Shown here in pieces: positions 48,541 to 64,000 of a stretch of 64,000 nucleotides of DNA (positions are counted from its first letter, which is position 1; the number at the start of each line of letters is the position of its first letter). Source of the stretch: Caprimulgus europaeus. Its lineage: Eukaryota; Chordata; Aves; Caprimulgiformes; Caprimulgidae. The position numbers and the translations under genes were made by a program. The DNA is taken from the NCBI GenBank assembly GCA_907165065.1, contig OU015523.1, positions 43,389,702 to 43,453,701 on the forward strand, in the 5' to 3' direction. Below the pieces are notes generated by a model. It saw nothing but the letters and a program-made list of their open reading frames with translations. It was not told where the DNA came from and ran no database searches.

Positions 48541-51500
48541 TCTAATGGTGAGAGAAATGGTGCCTCCAAGTGTTTGGTCATATTATGGGTACAACTCCTA
48601 GCTTTGCTCACTGAGTTGATATTTCAAGCTTAAAATGTCCAAAGCCTTTTGGGAGCTCAGGCCTGGCTTCTTTCCTTTCTTCCCTTCACCTAGGCTGAGG
48701 AACATGAGAGAAGGCTGTGTGGGCAGAAGGACAGGAGAGGATGCTTGGTTTTGAGGATAGATAAGACCTGGTTGGAGGAAAAATATAGGAGTCTTTGAAG
48801 GAGAGGAGGGTGAGGGAATAATCTGTATAATAGGAGAGGATGAGGGAAGAAGGAAACTGGGAGAAGGAGACACCACCACCACCACCTCCTGGCTTCCCTT
48901 CATGGTTACTTGTAATTCCCTAATTTCTTGAATTCCACTTGAATTCTACTAATGGATCTGCCACATCCCACCCTCCTCAGCTCTTCTGATGAACCCCTCA
49001 AACACCACAGGTATAGTAGCAGTGGAGGTCTGAGTAAAGATGGTGATGAAATTGCAGCTCCTTGGGCATTGCAAGTTACTGACTGCTTATGAGTCACTCT
49101 GGGTATTAGAGGCCGCCTTTACTGGAAGAGCTTTGAACCTGTATTTCCCACACCTGGGGCAGGGGGGTGCCCTGGCCAGTGAGACAGTATACTGCAGCAT
49201 ATCCTCAGTGTTTCTCCTTTTAACACTGGTTTACCCTGGGTGGAGACTGGTGCACCCATTGAACCTGCTCATCAGGTATCTGAAGCACCAAGTAGAGATA
49301 TTTTCTTCCTTACTCTCAGCCTTATTGGTTTTCCTTTATATCTTCCTTAAGTCTCTTTTCCTTGCTTGTTAACAGAGCAGAAGGCAGTGTGTATTTGTGA
49401 TAGGAACAGGTTATGCAAATCTCTCTCTAGAGAATATTATTGTTGCAGCTGTAAGAGTTTGAGAGATTAATGGCTCTTAACAAACTGTGAGGACTTGCTG
49501 GCTTCCTATATCAGAGCATTGTCTGCTTGGCTGTTTTGCATGCAAAGGACTTCTTAAAGAGGAGGTGGCTTAAGTTTGATTTGTTTTGCTTACTTTTTCC
49601 CCCTCTACAGTGCCAGATAAGAGATGGTAGGTTTAAAGTCTGTGTTGACAGGAATGGAGGTGTTCTGGCAGAGTTCTCCTCTGGGGCAGCTGGAGCTTGT
49701 TGCAGAGCACAGTGCAAGTGTGTCTGATTCCTTAGATAGCAACTGAAAAAATGTGCCTGAAAATTGTCCTACACTGACTGCACCTATCTTACCTGTCTTC
49801 AGTAGCCTTTCATTGCCCTTCCCTCCATATTACTTTTAAAGCTGCCCACTTCCTTTAGTCAAAGCAGTCCCTGAACCTTGACAAAAGAAGAAATGTTGTT
49901 GTTGTTCAACAGAAGCTATTAAAAAGTTGCTTTTAACAGTAAGTAGCCAGTGGCTCTGAGACTGGATCAAAGCAAAGCTAGTCCTCCTTCACTTAACATA
50001 ATTTTTTCCCTTTCCATGTCTTGAACTTCCATGTGACTTGGAAATAACTTGCAAATGAACATCTAGCTGTACACAGGGTATTGGGAAGTCTCTGTAGAAG
50101 CTGTGTTCTACTGCTCCTGTATTCCGTAAGACACTATGAACACCACTCGTACGGGCCATGTCAAGGATGTTAGTGTGAATAAGAGCAGTAACATCTGTCT
50201 AGTCAAAGATCCATTTTTAATAAAACCATCAGATTTTGTTAAAAAGGAAATGGATAAAATTATACTTATCCTACTGATATACTAGTGGTTAAATAAACTG
50301 CTACTGCTAGGCAGCATCAAATCTAATCCTGCACTGAGACTTGAAAGATTGATGCAACAACTGCTAAATGGAAAAGAATATCCTGCAGCATTGGAGAGGT
50401 TGTTTTGGTGCACATGCACCGGTTGTTGCATTTGTAAAAAGTGTACACTTAAACACAAGCGTAAGAAACTGTCAAGATGTTAGAATGTTAATTACTTTAT
50501 TATAATTCTAAGTTAATTACTTTTTGAGTTGTAATATATGGAAATAATAACCATTTTCCAAACATCTTTTGGAATTCATATACCGAGCGGAATTCGGTTA
50601 CACAAGTAATACAAAAAATTTGCTGCAAACTGTTTGAGACTGAGTGGTCTCTGTGTGCTGTGCAGTGGGCATGAGAAGAATTTACTCCTCATTATGACAC
50701 CGACTGTTCTCTGTTCTTCCCTTGCCATTACTTGCAGCTGCAGCTCTCCATGTACCTTACTGCAGAGCCTTCGTTTGTCCTCTGTAACTCTTTGATGCGC
50801 ACACCCTTAATAAATTCTCCCTTTCTAAACACCTGTAATTATAATTGGTTGAGAGTAGAAATTAATTTTATTCGAAAGGGTAGTTAAATTTAAAAATACT
50901 GTATTGCTTTCTAATGCATTCTTTAAATAGAAGACAATAGCACTCTCTTGTTGCTCTGTGGAAGAGCCACTCAAAAGATGAAGACAACTGATAATATCAG
51001 GAAACCGTGAGCTACTTACTTACAGTGCTGATGAATATATAAAGTGAAGAGATTTTTTGGGCTCTTGTAGGTGTTTGTATTGTAGGTATAAGGCAGATTG
51101 TTTTAGAATTGTTTGCACAACTTATTTTAAGTCATAATACTTGTAATTTTTTTTTCTTTTCACATCTGTGTCATGTTTTACACAGAGACAAGGAAAGTAC
51201 TTCAGACAAATTATTTGTATTCTCACCATTGGGTTTTGGGTTTGTTTGGTTTTGGTTTTTTAATTCATACAGTGCAAATGTTCATTCTGATGCTTAGTCT
51301 GAGGAAAACCTGGATGAATAACTATGGATTTTGGAAACTAACATGTATATTTTACATGCTAACAGTAGATGGCTCTCTTTTTATGGTTTTACTCATGTAG
51401 ATTATAGGGGTTTTTGTGGAAGCTCACTGTATCTTTAGTGCTGTGATTATTTCCTCTCTCTGTAGCTGTTAAGAGTACCCAAATGAGGATCACATGGATA

Positions 51501-52199
51501 GTTTGATATGTTTTTAAGAAGGTACTTCATCTATAACATAGGAAGGGTTTTGCACGTTGTTTGCTGATGAAGGAATGCTTTGTCTTCAGTTTTCATCACA
51601 GACCAAATTATTAATGTATGAGTTGTTTATGCTATGTTTCTGTGTGTCTTACTGGGTTTTTTTTCTGGCTTTTTAATTTTCTTTATGAAAAATGGCCTTC
51701 CTATTGTTCTTTATCTAAGCTATTATCTGCAGGGTTTCATAAGGTTTACTAATTATGTTCTATAGTGCTTTAATGAAAGACTCTTGGCAAATTAAAATGA
51801 ATGATCCTCTCCACATTGTGTAATTGAAGATTTCAACCTCAGATTGTAGGTAGCATGGGCTTTCAAATATGTATGAAAAATAATTTAATTTCTTTAATCT
51901 ATTTCATCATGCATTTTAGTCTTAAAACAGCACTTTCATAGTAGGTGGTGTAAGTGTATTCTGTGGTTTGCAAACTGCAGAATATTGCTGGTGGTCTTTG
52001 CTACAAGCAGCATTAAAAAAAACCCCAAACATAAATCACCCAGGTAATTGAAACTTGACTGCTTTCATCTTATCTTTTTTGCTTAATGTATAAAAATATT
52101 CATTAGATATGGAAAGAAAGGATGATTCTGTATAAGTGTATGCTTTAATGAGAAAGAAATGGGAAGGTCATTTTCCTTTGTAAATGGTGTGAGTAGAAA

Positions 52200-54250
52200 G
52201 GTATATTGGGGCAAGATTCATAGCAGAAGGGAGATGACTGCAGAGAATTGATGATGAAATAGGAGGTGAGGTTTGGAAAGAGTAAGTACAGAAAAGGGAC
52301 TCAAACAATTAAATTAATGTTGAGAAGTGGAAAGTTAAAGGAAAAATATGAACTTGAAATGCAAAACCAGCACACACATGTTTCAAATGTGGAAATTGTG
52401 TCATTAAGTAGTGGGAGAAGAAAAGACTGTAGCAAACTAAATCAGAGGAGAGTGACTTTAGATTCCAGGGACTGGAAGATGCCTTTCTTTTCATGCCCGA
52501 AATACAGACAGGAAATAGTAAGTTATTCAAAACTGTGGGGATTTGCTTTGCTGTTTCAGAAGAGGCTGTGCTTGTGATGCTTCGTGCATTTGCTCTGTAG
52601 GGAGAAAAAGGAGGAAGGAGGCAGAGAGAGCATTTGTATGCCTGCCTGGACACTGATGGCACTGACCAGACAGAATGGGGGGAAAAAGTGGGGGAGGAGG
52701 GGCGGGGAAGCAGCTGCCTGCTTTCAGTGATCTTTTGCATGATGTTACCGGATAAGGCCATGAGCTAAAGACATAGCAAGGAAACAAAACTGAAGTGAGA
52801 GCTCAAAACATGTGACTGAGAGATTGTCTTCCTGGAGATGGCAGCAGAAATTTTAACAATAGAGTGGATCACCTGGCTGAAAGATAACAGGGACAGAGGA
52901 GCTGAGAATGATAGAAGAGATATGTGAGAGTTGCCTTTTTGCATTCTTTTTATGGAGAGTAATATAATGGAATTCTTTATGGTACATGTGATTTGTAATA
53001 AAATTAAGAGAACTTCAAAAGGTAGTGGCTTGCTGTTGAAATTTGATGGATAATTGGTTGGATGAGGTTGTAAAAACGAGGTCAGAAATAAATTACTGGA
53101 AGTCATGATAATAGAAGAGATTTTTCAAAGACATGGAAGGGACAAAAGTATATTGCAGATAACCAGAAGATGATGGGAGGGCCTCTGGCATTTTAGAAAG
53201 CTAGTGACCATAAAGGGAGCCCCAGGAAGGTAACACAGAGTTTACAGGTATGTGCATAAAAGTTCCAGGCATGATAGTTACTGTAGGGCTGCCTGATGTT
53301 AGGGTCTGATCCGCTGAAGGAGCTCCATAAGAGACAACAAGCCCAACATCAGTGCAGAGACTGGAGGAGTCATGCTTGAACAAAGACTGCAATTTTGTGG
53401 TAAAATATCTCAGGGAAGGGGAAACCTAGACCAAAGTAATGAAGCAGTGAGAGACAGTAATCTGCCCAAGAGATGCAGGAGAGGTTTTCCACCCAGTTGA
53501 TGTGAACTACTAAAAAATATTGGAGACAGAGTAGAGGACTGATAGAAATCAAAGAGGTATCATGTAATCACAGAAACCTGCAGGATCAAGAGTTTGATGT
53601 GGATAGAGTATGAGTTTATACTAGATAGACCAGAATGACACAGCAAAGGTACTAATAAATAGGAATAAAAATACTAATAGGATCAGAGGGCTAAAAACCA
53701 TTGGGACAGGAGTTGGAGACAGCAAGAATAGACTCATCTTTCACAGTAAAGGTTGAGCTGCTGACATGTGAGGGTGAAGAGGTTGCCAGATGCAAATGAG
53801 GTATTGGGAGGAGGAAAGGAAGAGGGTGGTAGGTGATGGAATGGTGGGTGGGCAAGAACTAGGTTTTGTCTGCTTGAAAGGAGGAAAAGAAAAGCTGCAG
53901 AGATCGTTGCCACAACAATACACCACTGAGAAACTAGCAGAGGGAAGAGGTGGGAACAAAACTGAGTGGAGGTCTTTGAGAGTTAGGAGGTGGTGGAGAG
54001 GAAATAAGGTGACCATATGTAGCTATAAGTTAAAGGTATAGAGCAGGATTTGAGGAGGGAAAGAAATCTTGTTCTTCCCTATCTGAAAATCCTAACTCAT
54101 CAAGCCATGGAGAAGAATATGGGTGTGGAGGGGGAAAAAAAAATCTCTGAATGGCATGATGTAGGCATGCACTGAAAACTACCCAAGGGGAGAAAAAATC
54201 AGAAACTGCTAAACACCTAGACTGGAAAGAACATAGTGGAAGAAAGGAGG
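52200..54250 (+). other. Purine-rich (G+A) strand-asymmetric block
   Basis: For about 2 kb the + strand is dominated by G and A, with AGAGGA/GGAGGA-type words, while the flanks are balanced. There is no microsatellite period and no recognisable protein. A smaller block of the same texture lies at 45600-45930, and another at 48680-48880. It may be an old unclassified repeat or a transcribed-strand skew. Confidence 0.5.
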
Positions 54251-54740
54251 AAATTTTTGTAAAAATAAATAAATAAATTTGGCATCCTGCGAAGTAACCT
54301 ACTTTGGGTTTGAAGTGATCATTTATCCGCGTGGCTAGGAGGAGCCACTGGCGTTGCAGCAATTTAGCTGTGCTCGGAAAGGGGTGGAAAAAAATTCTGT
54401 CTGCATAGACAAGAAGGAGTTAATGCTTGTCGAGCATTATTCTTATACAAATTAAGTCCAGAGCACAGCAGCAGCCTCACCAGCAGGAGCAGATGCTAGG
54501 CAGTGATGCAACCTGTGTTATTTACTTAGGCCTCTGTAGTGACCTCAGTGGCTTGCAGACAAAGGAGACACTTATCTGGAGGTAGGTAGCGTGCTGATAC
54601 CTTCTTTATTCTGTCCTTTTTCTTTCATTGCAAGCAAGCTCCTGTAATCATCTTGCATGGAGCAACAGGGGAACTGTGTGTTTTGAGCATGGTTTCAGAA
54701 GGAGGGGAAAAAAGCCCCCAAAGAACCAATTCAAATGTAG

Positions 54741-55809
<1,069 letters not shown>

Positions 55810-55908
55810 GTGAATCAGAAAATACCCCACCCTCTGTTCTAGGTTTAGCTGCCAACACCCTTCCACCAGACCCTGTGACCTCTACTGCTCCTGCTGATTC
55901 CTTCAATG
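55810..55908 (+). CDS. MAP7D2: MAP7D2 cassette exon, 33 codons, phase 1-1
   Basis: The 99-nt exon begins after a strong pyrimidine tract (about 55765-55807) and TGTAG. It encodes GESENTPPSVLGLAANTLPP followed by DPVTSTAPADSFN, then a single G. It is acidic to neutral and Pro/Thr/Ala-rich, quite unlike the basic exons around it, and probably a disordered linker. Phase is 1 at both ends, so it can be included or skipped without changing frame. The donor (AATG then GTATTT) departs from consensus at the last exon bases and at intron +4/+5, which fits optional use. From memory, the commonest human MAP7D2 protein form lacks this stretch while longer isoforms have a related ESENTPP-like segment; I could not verify that here. 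Confidence 0.85.
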
Positions 55909-59230
<3,322 letters not shown>

Positions 59231-59353
59231 CTCACCGCATGCATCTTAGTCCAATGGAAAACTTTATTGTTTCTCGACTGCTGACTCCCACACAGTCATC
59301 TTTAGCCAGAAGCAGAAGTACATTAATGCTTTCTGAGCAATACAATAATCCAG
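59231..59353 (+). CDS. MAP7D2: MAP7D2 cassette exon, 41 codons, phase 1-1
   Basis: The 123-nt exon follows CATCCTTCAG and encodes AHRMHLSPMENFIVSRLLTP then TQSSLARSRSTLMLSEQYNNP, ending with one G before GTAAAA. It matches the MAP7 paralogue segment with LSPWES..VNRLLTPTHSFLARSKST, so it is an ancient family exon rather than a new one. It contains LSP and LTP proline-directed phosphorylation sites and a basic SRSRST-like patch. Phase is 1 at both ends. Skipping it joins SPDR directly to VFHICPR, which is the arrangement of the mammalian MAP7D2 form I remember best. The difference between two human isoforms is, from memory, 41 residues, which would equal this exon. The donor (CAG then GTAAAA) is moderate. 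Confidence 0.92.
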
Positions 59354-59858
59354 GTAAAAACATGAATTACTCACTTTGAAACCGTAAAGGTATGGTTTTG
59401 GCTGCATTGAGTAGTTGCTGAAAGTAATGGAGTACTATGAACCTAATGACGATTTACATGATAGTACAAAATCAACAGTGAGCTAAGTTGCTTATGATAG
59501 CAGTGTATTTAAAAGCTTGAAAAAACACATCAGCTTGTTTGTCTTGTTCTAAATGTCTTTTTAAAAATAATATAGTATTAAAAAAATAAAACACAACAAA
59601 AAAATTAAATTTACAAAATTACTAAAACCTGTCAGTGGAAAACTCAGTTTATTAATTTAGGAGACAGTGTTTTAGACTAGCGTGTAACATCTCTCAGAGG
59701 CTTTATCTGATATGTTAATGTCATCCTCTTTTATACCCAAGTAGTATGTAGAACAAAAATCCCAGTGCACCATTTGAGCCTTAATTATTTTTACTAGAGT
59801 TCCAGTTGTTAACTAGAGTTCCATGCTGTTAAATTGCTTTTTGCCTTTAACTGTGACT

Positions 59859-59903
59859 GTGTGTGTATTTATATATATATATATATGTGTGTGTATACAT
59901 ATA
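59859..59903. repeat. (TG)n/(TA)n microsatellite
   Basis: TG units, TTTA, a run of TA units, then TG units and TATACATATA. Confidence 0.9.
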
Positions 59904-61865
59904 AAATGATACTTATTTAGAGGAAAAAACAGAAACACTGATGGGAAGGTGTCAGTTCCGGAAATAATTGATCTTTAAGAAACTAAAAATTAGGGCTGAT
60001 AGTTACTGTACCTATCTGTAAATGGCAGTCTAATAAAACAGTTATTTTGCAAACATCTACAAAACTAATGTTTCCAGACCTGCCAATACTGAGGCAAGTG
60101 CCTGACTTTAAGCATAGCTTCTCCTTATGAAGCTATACCTATTAATAGTGTTTGCTGAAACAAGGACAAAAGTCTAACAGGTGGTTTTTTTACTTTTATT
60201 GAAAACAAACTAAAAACTAAATTCCACACCCAAATTTCTGTCTGCAAAAGGAAACATGTTTTTCAGAATAAAACTAGTTAGACAGTATAAAACTGATCAT
60301 CTTTATGATCAGTATTTTCATACAGCATGGTTGAAATAGATTCAGGTCCTGCAACTGTGCTTTTAACACAAAGCTATATAAAATTAATTACAAAGTAAGC
60401 CTACTTTCCTTTGTGCACTGCTGCTTTGTTGAAGTGCATTGGGACATCGGTTTTGAATGACACTGAAATTCCTTTCCTTGTTTCTACATTAAAAGCAGCA
60501 TCTGTTGGAAGCAGAAACGCTGTCATACGGTATTTGGCGCATGAGGAAATTCCCGGTTTTCTTACTGCTCAGGGATTAACTGCTGAGACTGAACAAAAGC
60601 CAATTTGAAATTAGATCAGTATATTCTGCTTAAGATTTGGAGGTGAATTGCTGGGGCCACCTACAGATGTTGTTTTCTATGTTGTATTTGCTATTGGAGA
60701 AATCAATAGGGACTTTCTTTGTCCCTGCTTGTTTTGTCTGTCATCTCCCAGCTTTATCTCTCTCTTCATGGCCAGATCTTTAAAGTATCATGCTGGCATG
60801 TCTGACAATACAGTTTAGTCTGCAGATCGCTTTTTCCTCCTCTGCTGAACCAGGAGTGCTGATTCTCTGAAACAGCATCCTCTTGTCATTTCCTCGCAAG
60901 GCAATCACGCTGTAGCACAGGTTGCAAACAGCATCAATACTCAGAGTGGCCGTTGACAGTTTTGCCAGTAATTGCCAGCAGAAGGGTTGAGGGAGATCTC
61001 CCACTTGTGGTGTAGAACTACTTCTCTCTGTAGAAGTAGTTTCCTGAACAGGGAAGAGGGTTATTCCTTTTCAAGAGCTCATGCTGTGCTTCATGTAATT
61101 GATTTTGGGTCAAAATTGCTCTGCTCCTGCACTTTCTGTAAGCTTAGAAATGAGGAGTTTCAGTTTAAGACTCTTTCTCCAGGGCAATGCAGTATTAGTG
61201 TTACTCTGAGTTGAGATATTCAGGCAAACAGTTGTTATTGGACCCATATAATAATTTTTTTTTTACAGTAGAAGTAAAAATACTTAAGCAGTATTTAATT
61301 TCTGATTTTTTTTTCTTAATATTCAGTGAACTTTTGCCAACTTATTGGAAAGTTAGTCAAGTAATACACAGGTCCAGTTAAACTTAAAAGCATACAAAAA
61401 GGCTTCAGAAGAAATTTTATAAGACTGACCTCAGTAAAAAAAAATATTGGAAATGTGATTTCCTTTACATTTTAGTGTAGTTACTACTTTTACAAAGTCA
61501 GTTGAATAAAGGTGGAAACACACTGTTACATGGTTACAATTAGTATCTGTCTTATTAATAAACCATATACTCTGTTCTGTATGTATGTGAAAATTTCATT
61601 TTAGAAAGCAATATGAACAAAAGCAGGAGTAAAATATCCCATTTAAAAAAATCTTGTTCATATTGCAAATAAAAAAAAAAAAACCTAGAAAGATTTGCCC
61701 TGTAAACTGTAGTCCTTGTGTTGCACTCAAACTTGTCTGCTACAAATAACAGTAACTGACATACCTACAGCAGCATTTAGTTTTGGGGTTTTGTTGGTTG
61801 TTTTTTAATTAAGTACTATTTTGAAAAGCAATTATGGTATTTAGAAGCCTTTGCCATGTTTAGGC

Positions 61866-61888
61866 TTTTTTTTTTTTAAAAAAAAAAA
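61866..61888. repeat. T12A11 inverted homopolymer
   Basis: Twelve T directly followed by eleven A, which is self-complementary. Confidence 0.92.
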
Positions 61889-62147
61889 TCTCTACTCTTC
61901 TGTCACCTTTCCTGTTTTGCAGTATTTGTTCAAAAATCACCCGATTAGAATTGTTTGATTACTCTTTTTATCATATGCGAAGGAAGCTGGACTTTTCAGA
62001 AGAAAAAGGGATCACAGTCATAGTCAGGTGATTCAAAAATTACATGAGTAAGACAGCAATATTTTAGAGATAACTTTAAAAATATTTACATCCTATAAAA
62101 TGTTACTTTCAATTGAGGCATTTTTGGTAAATGTGGGACCATGTTGA

Positions 62148-63542
<1,395 letters not shown>

Positions 63543-63670
63543 ACTGAGAAGATAAAGAAAGAGAAGCGACCTACAACACCTGGTTCATCATCTGGTATGG
63601 GATCTCCTCTAAGAAGGTCTGATTCTCCTGCTGCCATGTCCAGAAGATCTGCATCGCCTGCGACGCCTAA
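63543..63670 (+). CDS. MAP7D2: MAP7D2 exon: SP-rich basic segment (last exon in window)
   Basis: The 128-nt exon follows TGTTTCTAG and encodes TEKIKKEKRPTTPGSSSGMG then SPLRRSDSPAAMSRRSASPA and TP, ending with AA of a split codon (phase 2) before GTATGC. Mammalian MAP7D2 shows the same layout: VEKVKR..., GSPLRR, a short spacer, then KRPSSP. The segment is strongly basic with TP, SP, SP, SP and TP sites spaced 7-12 residues apart, so proline-directed kinases could regulate it. The downstream exons, including the MAP7 domain that binds kinesin-1, are outside the window. The donor GTATGC is moderate. Confidence 0.93.
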
Positions 63671-64000
63671 GTATGCCTTCCTTATTAGTGGTCCAATATG
63701 CTGTGGGCTTCTTATTACCTATAAAGGAGACATAAATTCTTGAGGAACTTCCTTTGAAGTGTTGTGTAAAATATAGTTAATTTTAGTTATACGTATACAT
63801 ACATATACAGATGGAGGGAGAAAGACATAGATCAACAGATATATGTGTAAAATTGTATTAGTGATCACTGGAGACACTTCTCTGCCTTTCTCTGTCTTTT
63901 GAAATTATGAAATAATTTCATAATTAATGTGAAATTTTATTTAACAGTTATTTTTAAACATGCTTTTGTTCTATTAGTTTTTAAGAAACTCTGCCTAATG
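63671..64000 (+). other. MAP7D2 intron, start only
   Basis: It begins GTATGC in phase 2 and runs off the window. No exon is seen in the remaining 330 bases. Confidence 0.8.

Noticed and set aside
52309-52761. 150-codon ORF on the - strand in the purine-rich block
   Set aside because: Its Ser/Pro/Leu-rich product is what any pyrimidine-rich strand gives. No family is recognised.

Overview
The window is vertebrate nuclear DNA, almost certainly from a bird. It is AT-leaning and CpG-poor, with small exons and GT-AG splice sites separated by kilobases of non-coding sequence. It carries three CR1 LINE pieces of avian type and three short pieces that look like avian LTR sequence. There are no bacterial-type genes, operons or CRISPR arrays. 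The ORFs of 60-170 codons scattered on both strands look like chance ORFs.

The only gene I can support is an internal part of MAP7D2 (MAP7 domain-containing 2, a microtubule-associated kinesin-1 cofactor) on the + strand. Eight secure coding exons lie at 43435-43512, 46845-47008, 54768-54882, 55810-55908, 57822-57932, 59231-59353, 62302-62450 and 63543-63670 (967 nt). Their reading phases join without a gap. They encode the N-terminal microtubule-binding coiled coil, the conserved RWSWGG motif, a Ser-rich linker, and the start of a basic, S/T-P-rich region. A ninth, probable exon (34120-34170, 17 codons) lies upstream and is in phase. The gene enters from the left and runs off the right edge. 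The true first exon and promoter, and the C-terminal MAP7 (kinesin-binding) domain, are not in the window.

Layout: 1-34 kb is non-coding and is probably intron 1, though this cannot be proven from the window. It holds two adjacent CR1 copies (21.1-22.1 kb), the second ending in a 477-bp perfect 11-bp minisatellite. It also holds a 36-bp perfect palindrome with an AT microsatellite (29.93 kb), a reverse-strand CR1 piece (30.3 kb), and an AT-rich, repeat-poor stretch that looks like conserved non-coding DNA (27.6-28.6 kb). The interval 34-43 kb is intron with a degenerate 40-bp tandem repeat at 39.1 kb. From 43 to 64 kb the exons alternate with introns of 0.9-7.8 kb.

Most notable points: three consecutive exons (99, 111 and 123 nt) are all phase 1-1, so any combination can be skipped in frame. 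One of them is followed by a GC-AG intron. The CR1 tail has changed from an 8-bp to an 11-bp unit and expanded to about 43 identical copies. I found no evidence of a wholly new biological system.
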